A stretch of 64,000 nt of DNA, from NCBI GenBank assembly GCA_041685735.1, contig JAWLFE010000001.1, positions 1 to 64,000 of the forward strand, given 5' to 3'. The position numbers were made by a program, and so were the translations under genes. The notes under the pieces are model-generated. The model worked only from the letters and a program-made list of their open reading frames with translations. It was not told the DNA's origin and did no database searches. Below, in pieces: positions 34,975 to 43,723 of the stretch. The DNA is from CSSed11-175R1 sp041685735. Its GTDB lineage: Bacteria > Actinomycetota > Nitriliruptoria > Nitriliruptorales > Nitriliruptoraceae. How positions within the stretch are numbered: the stretch's first letter is position 1; every line of letters starts with the position of its first letter.

Positions 34975-36134
34975 GCCCGGACGGTCCCGACATCGGCGCG
35001 GCCCAACGCGCCATCGCCCAACGGGTGCTGGATGCGGTGCCCGAACTGCTGCCGGAGATGGGTGCGACCTACCAGCAGCAGATCACCGAGTACTCGCGCC
35101 TCAGTGCCGAACAGCTGGAACGCGAGGTCCTGCGCACCTCCCGCCGGTTCATCGAGGAGTACTTCGGACGCGTCAGCGCGGGGCGGGACACCTCGAAGGT
35201 CGATCTGTCCGACCTGGCGCGGGCTGGCCGGCGTCGCCTGGAGATGGGGATCTCCTTGGACTCCGCCCTGCACGCCTTCCGGCTGGCGGGACGTGAGACG
35301 TGGCAGGCGGTCATCGATGCGGTCCAGCCGGGGGAGGAGAGCTCGCTCGCGCAACTCGCCGCGGGGTGGATCGACTACATGGATCGGGCGTCGTCCTCGT
35401 TCGCTGAGGGCTACCTCGATGCCTCGCACGAACACCTCCGGCGGTTGGACGCCCGACGCTCGGCGATCGTCGATGCGCTGCTCGAGGCCGGTGACTGGGG
35501 CGAGGTGGCGGCGGTCGCAGCGCGGTACTCGATCCAACTGGCACCGAGCTACCGGCCCGTGCTGCTGTCCGGGTCGGACGTGCTCGTCCGCATCGATCTG
35601 CTGCTCCAGAACGCGCCGTCGGACACGCTGGCGAGCCGCCGGGGCGATCGGGTCCTGGCCCTGCTTCCGGACGACGGGTCCGACCCGGCCGAGCTGGCCA
35701 AGACCGCGCACGCACCGCTGACCACGTTCGGACGGGCGGTCGCGCCGGGTCCCGAGCTGAGCGCGGAGGTCCGACACGTCGAGGCCGTCCTCGCGGCCGC
35801 AGCACGCGCCGGACATCTGGAGGGAACCTTCGGCCCCGATGACCTGCTGCTGGAGCAGCTGTTGGCGGCATCGCCACGGGTGGCCGGGGAGCTGGCCGCG
35901 CGGGTGCTCGATCCGCTGGAGGCCCAGGACCCCGATGGGATCTTCGCGGTGACCCTGCGGACCTACCTCGCCTGTGGGTCCGTCCCGGAGACCGCGACCC
36001 ACGAGGTCGTCCACGCCAACACCGTCGCCTACCGCCTCCGTCGGGTCCGGGAGCTGACCGGGTTGGACCCGCGCACCCCGATGGACGCGGCGCTGCTCGT
36101 GATCGCGCTGACCGCACGTGGAGGCACCCGATGA
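34971..36134 (+). CDS. PucR/CdaR-type transcriptional regulator
   Basis: This 387-residue protein has the actinobacterial N-terminal helical domain (RRFIEEYFGRV, SLDSALHAFRLAGRETW) and a central GGDEF-like fold remnant (VLLSGSDVLVR to LALLPDDG). Its C-terminal PucR-type helix-turn-helix is TLRTYLACGSVPETATHEVVHANTVAYRLRRVRELTGLDP, in which HxNTVxYRLxRIxxLTG is diagnostic. Such regulators commonly activate catabolic genes near them. It is coupled to the permease upstream and the acyl-CoA synthetase downstream, so it probably controls this operon. Confidence 0.9.
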   Translation: MSPDGPDIGAAQRAIAQRVLDAVPELLPEMGATYQQQITEYSRLSAEQLEREVLRTSRRFIEEYFGRVSAGRDTSKVDLSDLARAGRRRLEMGISLDSALHAFRLAGRETWQAVIDAVQPGEESSLAQLAAGWIDYMDRASSSFAEGYLDASHEHLRRLDARRSAIVDALLEAGDWGEVAAVAARYSIQLAPSYRPVLLSGSDVLVRIDLLLQNAPSDTLASRRGDRVLALLPDDGSDPAELAKTAHAPLTTFGRAVAPGPELSAEVRHVEAVLAAAARAGHLEGTFGPDDLLLEQLLAASPRVAGELAARVLDPLEAQDPDGIFAVTLRTYLACGSVPETATHEVVHANTVAYRLRRVRELTGLDPRTPMDAALLVIALTARGGTR

Positions 36135-37729
36135 TCCCTGGGCTGATGCAACCGACGCCGCTGACGATCGGGTTGATCTTCGACCGGTTCCGCACCGTGT
36201 ACGCCGATGGGCGCCTGGTCGACCACGAGGGGACGAGCACCTACGGCGAGGTGGCGGACCGGATCCTGCGACTCGCACGGGTCCTGACCGACGAGCTGGG
36301 GGTCCGCCCCGGCGACCGGGTCGCCACGTTCGGGTTCAACTCGATCCGGCACTTCGAGCTGTACTACGCGGTCCCGCTGGTGGGAGCCGTGCTACACACG
36401 CTCAACGTCCGGCTCCTGGACGAACAGATCGCCTGGATCGCCAACCACGCGGAGGATCGCGTGCTGTTCGCCGACGGTGGGCTCATGGAACAGGTGGCGA
36501 GGTTCGCTCCCAAGCTCACGACCGTCGAGTCGATCGTGCGCATGGGCGACGGCCCGGACGGCGTGCGTCCGGACGTGCTCGATCACGATGCCCTGGTTGC
36601 GGGGGCGGCGCCGCTCGAGGACCTGCCGCCGATCGACGAGGACCAGGCCTTCGGGCTCTGCTACACCTCCGGGACGACGGGGGACCCGAAGGGGGTGCTG
36701 TACTCCCACCGCGGGATGACGCTGCACTCCCTGGCCGCGTGCATGGCGGACCACATCGGCCTCGGCGAGTCCGATGTCGTGTTCCCGGTGGTCCCGATGT
36801 TCCACGCCTTCGCGTGGGGGCTGCCGTACGCGGCGCCGCTGACCGGTGCGGAGCTGGTCTTCCACGGCGCCGACAGTTCCGCGGAGAACCTGGGAGCGGT
36901 GATCGGGCGCAACCGGGTCACGTTGTCGGCGGGGGTGCCGACGATCTGGAAGTCGCTGCTGCCTGCCCTACAGGCCGGCGAGGTGGATGTCGATCCGCTC
37001 CGGCTGGTGTTCGTCGGTGGTGCGGCATCACCCCGGGCGCTGATCGAGGCCTACGACGACCTCGGGATCGAGTACCTGCAGGTCTGGGGGATGACCGAGA
37101 CGGGACCGCTGGCCTGCGCGTCGCGCCCCCGCCGCCGACACCGGGGCCTGTCCCGCGACCAGCTGCTGGATGTCCGGGAGCGCACCGGGACGATCTTCGC
37201 GGGGCTGGAGGCACGGGTCACCAGCGATGACGGACAGCCGCTTCCGACGGATGGCGCCTCCGTCGGCGAACTGGAGGTCCGCGGACCCTGGATCGCGTCG
37301 GGGTACTACGGCGTCGATGCGGCGGATCGCTTCAACGACGGATGGCTGCGGACCGGGGACATGGCCTTCATGGAACCCGACGGCGAGTTCCGGATCGTCG
37401 ATCGGGCCAAGGACCTCGTGAAGTCGGGTGGGGAGTGGATCAGCTCGGTCGAGCTCGAGGGGCACCTGCTCGCCCACCCCGCGGTGGCCGACGCCGCCGT
37501 GGTTGGCGTGCCGTCGAAGCGGTGGGACGAACGACCACTCGCCGTCATCGTCGCCGAGGATCCGCAGGCCCCACCGACGATCGACGACCTGCGCGACTTC
37601 CTGGAGCAACGGGTCCCCAAGTGGTGGCTCCCCGACGCCGTCGAGATCGTCACGGAGATCCCGAAGACATCGGTCGGCAAGCTCGACAAGAAGGTCCTGC
37701 GCGGCCAGCTCGACGTCGTGCTCGACTGA
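36131..37729 (+). CDS. Acyl-CoA synthetase (AMP-forming)
   Basis: This 532-residue enzyme has the AMP-binding signature YTSGTTGDPKGVLYSHRG near residue 178, the WGMTETGPLA loop, the hinge region TGDMAFMEPDG and the C-terminal catalytic lysine in KTSVGKLDKKVLRG. It activates a carboxylic acid to its CoA thioester through an acyl-adenylate. It resembles medium/long-chain fatty-acid-CoA ligases (FadD3/AlkK-like). The ATG overlaps the PucR stop by four bases. Paired with the importer, it may activate the imported acid on entry. Confidence 0.92.
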   Translation: MIPGLMQPTPLTIGLIFDRFRTVYADGRLVDHEGTSTYGEVADRILRLARVLTDELGVRPGDRVATFGFNSIRHFELYYAVPLVGAVLHTLNVRLLDEQIAWIANHAEDRVLFADGGLMEQVARFAPKLTTVESIVRMGDGPDGVRPDVLDHDALVAGAAPLEDLPPIDEDQAFGLCYTSGTTGDPKGVLYSHRGMTLHSLAACMADHIGLGESDVVFPVVPMFHAFAWGLPYAAPLTGAELVFHGADSSAENLGAVIGRNRVTLSAGVPTIWKSLLPALQAGEVDVDPLRLVFVGGAASPRALIEAYDDLGIEYLQVWGMTETGPLACASRPRRRHRGLSRDQLLDVRERTGTIFAGLEARVTSDDGQPLPTDGASVGELEVRGPWIASGYYGVDAADRFNDGWLRTGDMAFMEPDGEFRIVDRAKDLVKSGGEWISSVELEGHLLAHPAVADAAVVGVPSKRWDERPLAVIVAEDPQAPPTIDDLRDFLEQRVPKWWLPDAVEIVTEIPKTSVGKLDKKVLRGQLDVVLD

Positions 37730-37755
37730 ACCCCGACCCGTCACGAGGATCGCTG

Positions 37756-38649
37756 ATGACCTGGATCGAACCGACGAAGCTGGCTGTCCCCGTCGATGGT
37801 GGCGCGCTGACCGTCGCACGGTGGGGGAGCGGGTCACGGGTGGTCGTCGCCAGCCACGGCATCACGGCCAACCACCGGGCTTTCGGTGAGGTGGCGGCAC
37901 AGCTCCGTGATGCTGACGTGTCGCTGTACGCCGTCGACCACCGCGGCCGCGGCGGCTCGGCGGGGCTGCCCGGGCCGTACGGGGTCACCGCCCATGCGCG
38001 CGACCTCATGGCCGTCCTCGACCACCTCGAGGTCGAGGCGGCGGTGTTCGTTGGTCACTCGATGGGCGCTTTCGTGGTCGCGTCCGCGGCCGCGTCGGTG
38101 CCGGAGCGGGTCAGCGGGCTCGTCCTGGTGGACGGGGCGCTGCCGGTGCCAGTCGACCTCCCCCCTGATGCGGACATCGAAGCGGTGGTCCGTTCGGTGA
38201 TCGGACCGGCACTCGATCGTCTGGAGCGGACCTTCGCATCCCCGGAGGACTACGTGGCGCTCTGGCGCGAGCATCCTGCGGTCGGTGGCCGGTACTTCAC
38301 GGACGTGGCCGAGGCGTACGTGCGCTACGACCTCGTCGCGGACGGTGCGGTCTGGCGGTCACCGGTGGACAAGGGCGCGGTGTTGGAGGATGGTCGCAGC
38401 CTGCTCGTCGACGACGAGGCGAGGACCGCGATCACGCGGGTGGAGGTGCCGACGACGCTGCTGTGGGCGCCACGTGGACTGCTCGATCAGGCCCCGGGGC
38501 TGTACCCACCTGAGCTGGTCGACGACATCGTCGCGGACCTGCCCCACGTCGATGCGCGCCGGGTCGCCGACGTGAACCACTACTCGATCCTGTTCAGCGA
38601 GGTGGGAGGCGCGGCGGTCGCGGAGCGGATCGTCGAGCGGCTGTCCTGA
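37756..38649 (+). CDS. Alpha/beta hydrolase
   Basis: This 297-residue hydrolase shows the oxyanion start SHGITANHRAF, the nucleophile elbow VGHSMGAF (serine near residue 97), an acid in the later VDGALP/LLWAPRG region and the histidine in VNHYSILF. It may hydrolyse an ester, lactone, or C-C bond. It is the last gene of the importer operon, 26 bases after the acyl-CoA synthetase. Substrate not predictable. Confidence 0.85.
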   Translation: MTWIEPTKLAVPVDGGALTVARWGSGSRVVVASHGITANHRAFGEVAAQLRDADVSLYAVDHRGRGGSAGLPGPYGVTAHARDLMAVLDHLEVEAAVFVGHSMGAFVVASAAASVPERVSGLVLVDGALPVPVDLPPDADIEAVVRSVIGPALDRLERTFASPEDYVALWREHPAVGGRYFTDVAEAYVRYDLVADGAVWRSPVDKGAVLEDGRSLLVDDEARTAITRVEVPTTLLWAPRGLLDQAPGLYPPELVDDIVADLPHVDARRVADVNHYSILFSEVGGAAVAERIVERLS

Positions 38650-38653
38650 CGCG

Positions 38654-39193
38654 TCAGGGCAGCTGCCCGCAGTAGGCCAGCGCGCGCCGGACCAGTCGGC
38701 CGTGACCCGCAGAGAGCTCACTGGCGATCGTCGGGCTGACCGCTTCCGCCGGTGACAGCCAGGCGAGGTCCAGGGCATCCTGGGCGGGGCGGCACTCACC
38801 GTCGCACGGGACGACGAACCCGAGTGCCACGGCGTGCTGCCGCGGGTCGTGGAACGCGGAGGCTTCCGGATCCGGGAAGTACTCGGCCACGGTGAAGGGA
38901 GCGACACCCGGGGGCAGTTGGGGAGCCGCCTCCGTGCCGAGGTCCTTCGACAGGTGGCGCCACAGCGCGTCGCGGACCGACTCGTTGTAGAGGATGCGCC
39001 CGGAGACCACCGCGCGCGAGATCGAACCGTCGGCCTGCGCGCGGAGGAGCAGGCCGACACGGGTGATGCGGCCGAGGTGGTCGACGCGGACGGGAACGGC
39101 CTCGATGTAGACCATCGGGACCTGTCCGCGGACCGCCTCCAGCGAGTCCTCATCCAACCAGCCGGGCCGGGTGTCGGTGTCGCCACGGCTCAT
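38654..39193 (-). CDS. DUF4916 (NUDIX-like) protein
   Basis: This 179-residue protein begins PGWLDEDSLEAVRGQVPMVYIEAVPVR-style and has YNESVRDALWRHLSKDLG, FTVAEYFPDP, FHDPRQHAVALGFVVP and ALDLAWLSPAEA. That matches the actinobacterial DUF4916 family, which is related to NUDIX hydrolases but lacks a complete GX5EX7REUXEEXGU box. ATG 39193 has AGGAGA upstream. Its function is unknown, and it converges on the alpha/beta hydrolase gene with only four bases between. Confidence 0.8.
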   Translation of the reverse strand: MSRGDTDTRPGWLDEDSLEAVRGQVPMVYIEAVPVRVDHLGRITRVGLLLRAQADGSISRAVVSGRILYNESVRDALWRHLSKDLGTEAAPQLPPGVAPFTVAEYFPDPEASAFHDPRQHAVALGFVVPCDGECRPAQDALDLAWLSPAEAVSPTIASELSAGHGRLVRRALAYCGQLP

Positions 39194-39420
39194 GGGGTCT
39201 CCTGCAGAGCGGGGGGTGAGGGCATGCTGCGCAAGCGCCAGCATAGGGGCGGGTCCCGCGTGGCTCGCGAGCGCAGGGGTGATCGGGCGGCTCCGGTCGG
39301 GCACCGGCTCGCGATCCGTCCCGTCGCGATCCCCGTCCAGGAGAACCGACCAAGGTTGCCGGCCGAACGGCGGGGTACCGGGACGCCGCACCGTGGGCAG
39401 CTGCGCGATGCTAGGTCCAA

Positions 39421-39436
39421 CCGGATGGCCATCCGG
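39421..39436. promoter_or_regulatory. Perfect 16-base palindrome
   Basis: CCGGATGGCCATCCGG lies 50 bases before the small membrane protein's start codon, in an otherwise plain 292-base intergenic region. It is a candidate operator. Confidence 0.4.
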
Positions 39437-39485
39437 CACGTCCGCGTGCCCGTGGCCACGACCAACCCCGACCGAAGGAACGCGC

Positions 39486-39644
39486 ATGCTCGCCCTCGGG
39501 ATCATCCTGCTGCTGCTCGACGTGCTGCTGCTCGGCACCGGCATCCTGTCCACCATCGGGTGGATCCTCATCGCCATCGGGGCGATCCTCATCGTCCTGG
39601 GCGCGCTCGATCGCAGCATCGGGCCACGCCGGTACTACTACTGA
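39486..39644 (+). CDS. Small membrane protein, DUF6131-like
   Basis: This 52-residue protein consists of two hydrophobic helices (about 3-22 and 24-41), joined at LSTIGW, and a short basic/aromatic tail PRRYYY. The layout matches the tiny actinobacterial DUF6131 family. ATG 39486 follows CGAAGGAACGCGC. Function unknown; it is convergent with the phosphofructokinase gene. Confidence 0.7.
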   Translation: MLALGIILLLLDVLLLGTGILSTIGWILIAIGAILIVLGALDRSIGPRRYYY

Positions 39645-39658
39645 CGTCCGGCGCGGGA

Positions 39659-40807
39659 TCAGTACAGGAACATCGGCTTGCCGGCGACCTCACGGACCTT
39701 GGGCCGGTAGGCCTCCACGTCGTAGAGCGCGTCGACGTCGACCCGCTTGGCGCCCTCCCCGGTGACCGAGACCGGCACGTTGGTATAGGTGCCGTTGCGC
39801 AGGGCGACCAGGCGGCCCTTGCCCCCCCCGACCGCGAGGTCGGCCGCCATCACGGCGTAGTTGGTCGCGACCATCAGGTCGAGCGAATCGGGGTTGCCGG
39901 AGCGCATCAGGTAGCCGAGGCTCTGGCTGATGATGTCCTGGCCGGTGAGTTGCTTCAGCGCGGCCGAGGTCGACTCACCGATACCGCCGAGCTTGCGGTG
40001 ACCGTAGGCATCCGCCTCGCCTGACAGGTGCACGTCGCCGTCGAGCATGGTCGCGCCCTCGGAGATGGTCACCATGGCGTAGTGCGACGGGTTGCGCCGC
40101 TTGTCCTCCATCAGCAGTGCGCCCAGCCGTTCCGCGTCGAAGGGGACCTCGGAGATGATGGCGCGGTCGACGCTGGCGAGGTAGGCGCTGATCAGCGAGG
40201 TCTCGCCCGAGTAGCGCCCGAACAGCTCGATCACCGCGAGCCGCTCGTGCGAGCCGGTCGAGGTCCGTAGCTGGTGGATGAACTGCACACTGCGGGTGAC
40301 CGCCGTCGAGAACCCGATGCAGTAGTCGGTGCCATGGACGTCGTTGTCCATGGTCTTCGGGATCGCGACGACCGGGAAGCCCTCCTGATGCAGGCGCAGC
40401 GCGTAGGACAGCGTGTCGTCCCCGCCGATCGGGATCAGGGCATCCACCTCGAGGTGGTCGAGGTTGGACAGGACATGGTCGGTGAAGTCGTGGGGTCCGT
40501 CGCCGGTGGCGCGATCCGCCAGGAAGCGTGGGACCTCCATCGTCCGGACGCGTCCCGGGTTGGTCCGTGAGGTGTGCAGGAAGGTGCCGCCCGTCCGGTC
40601 GATCGTGCGCACCGCGTTCCGATCGAGCGAGACGACGCACTCGGCATGCGTCGTCGGATCGTCCGGGTTGAGCTCCAGCAGGCCGCCCCAGCCGCGCCGG
40701 ATCCCCACGACCTCGTGACCGTCATAGATGACCCGTTCCACGACGGCCTTGATGCAGGGGTTGAGCCCGGGGACGTCGCCCCCGCCGGTCAGGATGCCGA
40801 TGCGCAC
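39659..40807 (-). CDS. pfk: 6-phosphofructokinase, probably pyrophosphate-dependent
   Basis: This 382-residue enzyme has the start GILTGGGDVPGLN, PIGGDDTLSYA and IPKTMDNDV. In this family the residues after GGD and at the PxTxDND position separate donors: Gly plus Gly goes with ATP, Asp plus Lys with pyrophosphate. Here they are Asp131 and Lys151, the pyrophosphate pattern. The reaction would then be reversible and usable in glycolysis or gluconeogenesis. GTG is the start. The gene stands alone between two unrelated genes. Confidence 0.9.
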   Translation of the reverse strand: MRIGILTGGGDVPGLNPCIKAVVERVIYDGHEVVGIRRGWGGLLELNPDDPTTHAECVVSLDRNAVRTIDRTGGTFLHTSRTNPGRVRTMEVPRFLADRATGDGPHDFTDHVLSNLDHLEVDALIPIGGDDTLSYALRLHQEGFPVVAIPKTMDNDVHGTDYCIGFSTAVTRSVQFIHQLRTSTGSHERLAVIELFGRYSGETSLISAYLASVDRAIISEVPFDAERLGALLMEDKRRNPSHYAMVTISEGATMLDGDVHLSGEADAYGHRKLGGIGESTSAALKQLTGQDIISQSLGYLMRSGNPDSLDLMVATNYAVMAADLAVGGGKGRLVALRNGTYTNVPVSVTGEGAKRVDVDALYDVEAYRPKVREVAGKPMFLY

Positions 40808-40928
40808 GGTTCATCTCCCTTGGTCGTCGGTCTGTGTCGTCGGTCTGTCGTTGGCGGCAGCGTAGGCGCGCCGCGATGCGGATGGTGTGGTAGGGGTGGC
40901 GTCCGCGGTGGCGAACGAGGAGATCGGG

Positions 40929-41888
40929 ATGGGCCTGCGCTGGGCGATCATGGGGACCGGTGGGATCGCGGCCGCCTTCGTACCCGCCATCGTCGCGGAA
41001 GGTGGCAGTGTCGTGGCGGTGGGTTCAGGAGACACCGAACGGGCGGCGTCGTTCGCGCGGACCCACGGCATCCCGCGCCACCACGGCCGTCACCACGACG
41101 TGCTCGAGGGTGATGACGTGGACGTCGTCTACGTCGCCACGACCAACGACCGGCACCACCTCGATGCCATGGCGTGTATCGAGGCGGGCGTGCCGGTGCT
41201 CGTCGAGAAGCCATTCGCCCTCGACCTCGCACGGGCGGAGGGGATCCTGGAGGCCGCGGCCGCGCACGGTGTGTTCGTCATGGAGGCGATGTGGATGCGC
41301 CTGCAGCCCGGCTTCCTGGCGGTGGAGCAACGGATCGCGGCGGGGGCGATCGGTCCGCCGACCACGCTGACGGCCCACTTCGGGATCTCCCTCGAGGTCG
41401 ATCCCGCCCGCCGATGGTTCGCGCCGGACCTCGGGGGTGGCTCGCTGTTGGATGTCGGGATCTACCCCCTCACCCTGGCGATCGCGCTGCTCGGCGAGCC
41501 GCTCGAGGCGCGCGCACTGGGCACGCTCGCCAGCACGGGGGTCGATGCGCAACTGGCGGTGGCGATGCGCCACCCCGCGGCCCTGTCGTCGTGGTCGAGC
41601 TCGTTCATCTCCGACCACGGGGTCGAGGCCACCATCGGGGGGCCGGACGGCAGCCTGGCGCTGCACCACCCCTTCCAGAACACGGCCCGGCTGACCCACC
41701 GCGTGGACGGCGTGGTCGTCGAGGACATCGAGGTGGCGGGGGCCGACCTCGGGTACCGCTACGAGGTCCGGGAGGTGCACCGGTGTCTGGCGGAGGGCCG
41801 GGAGCAGTCACCGAGCGTGACGTGGGAGGACACCCGCAGCGTGCAGCGGTGGCTCGACGCGCTGCGCGCGCAGGTGTCCGACACCTGA
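40929..41888 (+). CDS. Gfo/Idh/MocA family oxidoreductase
   Basis: This 319-residue protein has the Rossmann start WAIMGTGGIAAAF, the VYVATTNDRHH strand, the EKP motif in VLVEKPFALD (45 residues later) and GGGSLLDVGIYPLTLA with the catalytic Asp/Tyr-type residues. It oxidises or reduces a sugar-like or trans-dihydrodiol substrate with NAD(P). ATG 40929 with GAGGAG 6 bases upstream is preferred to an upstream GTG. It is divergent from the phosphofructokinase. Substrate unknown. Confidence 0.9.
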   Translation: MGLRWAIMGTGGIAAAFVPAIVAEGGSVVAVGSGDTERAASFARTHGIPRHHGRHHDVLEGDDVDVVYVATTNDRHHLDAMACIEAGVPVLVEKPFALDLARAEGILEAAAAHGVFVMEAMWMRLQPGFLAVEQRIAAGAIGPPTTLTAHFGISLEVDPARRWFAPDLGGGSLLDVGIYPLTLAIALLGEPLEARALGTLASTGVDAQLAVAMRHPAALSSWSSSFISDHGVEATIGGPDGSLALHHPFQNTARLTHRVDGVVVEDIEVAGADLGYRYEVREVHRCLAEGREQSPSVTWEDTRSVQRWLDALRAQVSDT

Positions 41889-41923
41889 TCCGCGCGGCGG
41901 TGCGGCGGCGTCCTCGCTCCCGC

Positions 41924-41948
41924 TAGTTCTTCTAGGTTCAGCTATACT
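41924..41948 (+). promoter_or_regulatory. Promoter-like AT-rich element before the second ATPase
   Basis: TATACT (41943-41948) is a near-consensus -10 hexamer, rare in this GC-rich sequence. CTAG-TTCTT-CTAG (41923-41935) precedes it as a small inverted repeat where a -35 or operator would sit. Confidence 0.4.
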
Positions 41949-42006
41949 CTCTGCCTGGGATGGTCGTGCCGGAGCCGTCCCGTCGCCCCTCCAGGACGGA
42001 TCCGCC

Positions 42007-43173
42007 ATGGTCAACCCGTTCGAGGAGGACGACCCCGGACCGGGGGCGCTCGAGCCCGCCGCGAACCCGTTCCGTCCGGGTATGGGACGTATCCCTCCGG
42101 ACTTCGGTGGCCGTGAACCCGCGCTGCGGCGCGCGAAGATCATCGTGGAACAGTTGGCGGCGGGTGTGGCGCCGGAGTTCGTGCTCTACCGCGGTGTCCG
42201 CGGGGTGGGCAAGACGGCCCTGCTGGCCTACGTGCGGCAGCAGGCGGCGGAGCGTGGGATCCTGACGATCCACCTCGAAGCGGATCGGGATGACCACGGA
42301 CTCGAGGTCGTCCGCGAGGTCCTGCTGCGCGATGCGGCCGCGTTGGTCGACCGACGTGACGCGGAGGTCGAGCGGACCCTGAGCGCGATCCGGGTCGTCG
42401 GCGACGGGGCCGAGTTGCGCGGCCGGGGGACCCCGGCGGCGACCTTCGAGTCCCTGATCGCCGACATCGCGCTCCTCGCCCAGCGTGCGTCGCGTGGCGT
42501 GCTGGTGACCGTCGACGAGGTCCATGAAGCCGGTGACGTGCTGCTCAAGCCGCTGTTGCGGGCCGCGCACCGGGCGGCGCAGGAGGACCGCCCCCTCGGC
42601 CTGCTGCTGTCGGGCCTGCCGACCGCGGCCGAGAACCTCTTCGACGAAGGCCAGACCTACACGGAACGCCTGGCCCGGATCGACCTCGGGTTGTTGGACC
42701 GGGCCGGCACGGCCGACGCGGTGCGGCGACCCTTCGCCCGTGTCGCCGGGGCAGCGGTCGACGACCTGGTCCTCGACGCGCTGCACGACGCGTCCGGGGG
42801 GTACCCGTGGTTCGTGCAACTCTGGGGCGAGGCCCTGTGGGACCTGGCCACCGATCCGACCCACATCGGACTCGAGGTGGCCCGGGCCGCAGGGGAGCGG
42901 GTGCACCTGCGCGTCCAGGACTTCTTCGCGGCCAGGTGGCGGCGCGTGCCGACCGGCCGCGCCGCACTGCTCGTGGTCGCCCTGGCGGAGGCCGGTGGCG
43001 ATGCGGCGATGGCCGATCTGTTGGACACGATCGAGGTCACCCACCAGGCCGCGTCACCGGCCCGTCGTTCCCTGATCGATCTGGGCCTGTGCTGGGTGCC
43101 GCAGCGGGGGCGCCTGGCGTTCAGCGTCCCCGGGTTCGGCGCCTGGATCCTGCGGACACGGCCCGACCGGTGA
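42007..43173 (+). CDS. Solo AAA-type ATPase (paralogue of 22949-24145)
   Basis: This 388-residue protein repeats the plan of the ATPase at 23-24 kb: Walker A GVRGVGKT at 63-70, Walker B VLVTVDEVH at 165-173, LPTAAENLFDE, then IDLGLLDRAGTADAV, GGYPWFVQLWGEAL and a C-terminal end RGRLAFSVPGFGAWIL. Spacing between Walker A and B is about the same in both. A winged-helix-like C-terminus suggests nucleic-acid or protein binding. The N-terminal 30 residues are Pro/Asp-rich and specific to this copy. ATG 42007 follows GGACGGATCC. It has its own promoter-like element and a strong terminator. No role is known. Confidence 0.75.
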   Translation: MVNPFEEDDPGPGALEPAANPFRPGMGRIPPDFGGREPALRRAKIIVEQLAAGVAPEFVLYRGVRGVGKTALLAYVRQQAAERGILTIHLEADRDDHGLEVVREVLLRDAAALVDRRDAEVERTLSAIRVVGDGAELRGRGTPAATFESLIADIALLAQRASRGVLVTVDEVHEAGDVLLKPLLRAAHRAAQEDRPLGLLLSGLPTAAENLFDEGQTYTERLARIDLGLLDRAGTADAVRRPFARVAGAAVDDLVLDALHDASGGYPWFVQLWGEALWDLATDPTHIGLEVARAAGERVHLRVQDFFAARWRRVPTGRAALLVVALAEAGGDAAMADLLDTIEVTHQAASPARRSLIDLGLCWVPQRGRLAFSVPGFGAWILRTRPDR

Positions 43174-43228
43174 GGTCCGTCGGTGGGCGGGCACCGGGTG
43201 GGCTGGCAGCGGATGGGCCGGCAACGAC

Positions 43229-43264
43229 AGGACCCCGGCCACCCTCGCGGGTCACCGGGGTCCT
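43229..43264 (+). terminator. Terminator hairpin after the second ATPase gene
   Basis: AGGACCCCGG (43229-43238) pairs with CCGGGGTCCT (43255-43264). Inside it ACCC-TCGC-GGGT forms a second stem (43241-43252). The structure is 56 bases past the stop codon and lacks a clear U-run. Confidence 0.6.
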
Positions 43265-43722
43265 GCGGAGCGGGGCGCTTTCGCCAACCCTCGCTCGACC
43301 ACTCGTGCCCCTCGCGGGGCCCGGGTGATCACCGTCGGGATCCTCGCGGACCTCCGTCGGCTGGTGTCCTGATCGCGCTCCCCGAGGAGCGCGGGTCCGG
43401 CACCGGGTGCCTCACCCGCCGTTGCCGACGGGCTCTGTCATCGTGAGCAGGCCGCCTGCCCTCGCGGGCCGGTCCTCCTGCTCGCGTCCGGCGGCGGTCG
43501 TCACCCCGAGGGGCTCCTCGGCCGCTGGCCGCGGTGGTGCACCGGATCGTGATGACCCAGCCGTTGCCTCGATGACCGGACCGCTCGGTGAGGAGCTGCC
43601 CGTGCACCTGCATCACACCCGCTGCGGCAGGCGATGCGACCTCGACGTCCGATGCAGTGACGCGTCGGTCGGTGGTGGCTGACCCGTCCGGGCCACCCGC
43701 CCCGACCCATCGTCCTTGCGAA
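43265..43722. repeat. Non-coding stretch with a family of TCGC-loop hairpins
   Basis: No credible gene is present here. Small hairpins share the loop TCGC but have different, still complementary, stems: GCCCC-TCGC-GGGGC (43307-43320), TCC-TCGC-GGA (43341-43350) and GCCC-TCGC-GGGC (43458-43469). There is also CGCGCTCC-CCGA-GGAGCGCG (43374-43393). Related elements lie in the terminator before and in the nested structure after this stretch. The changed but matching stems suggest that pairing is kept. Confidence 0.5.
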
Positions 43723-43723
43723 C

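Noticed and set aside
43407..43682. 91-codon rightward frame in the non-coding region
   Set aside because: No ribosome-binding site, no plausible fold, and its sequence is interrupted by the hairpin elements; composition is unlike neighbouring proteins.
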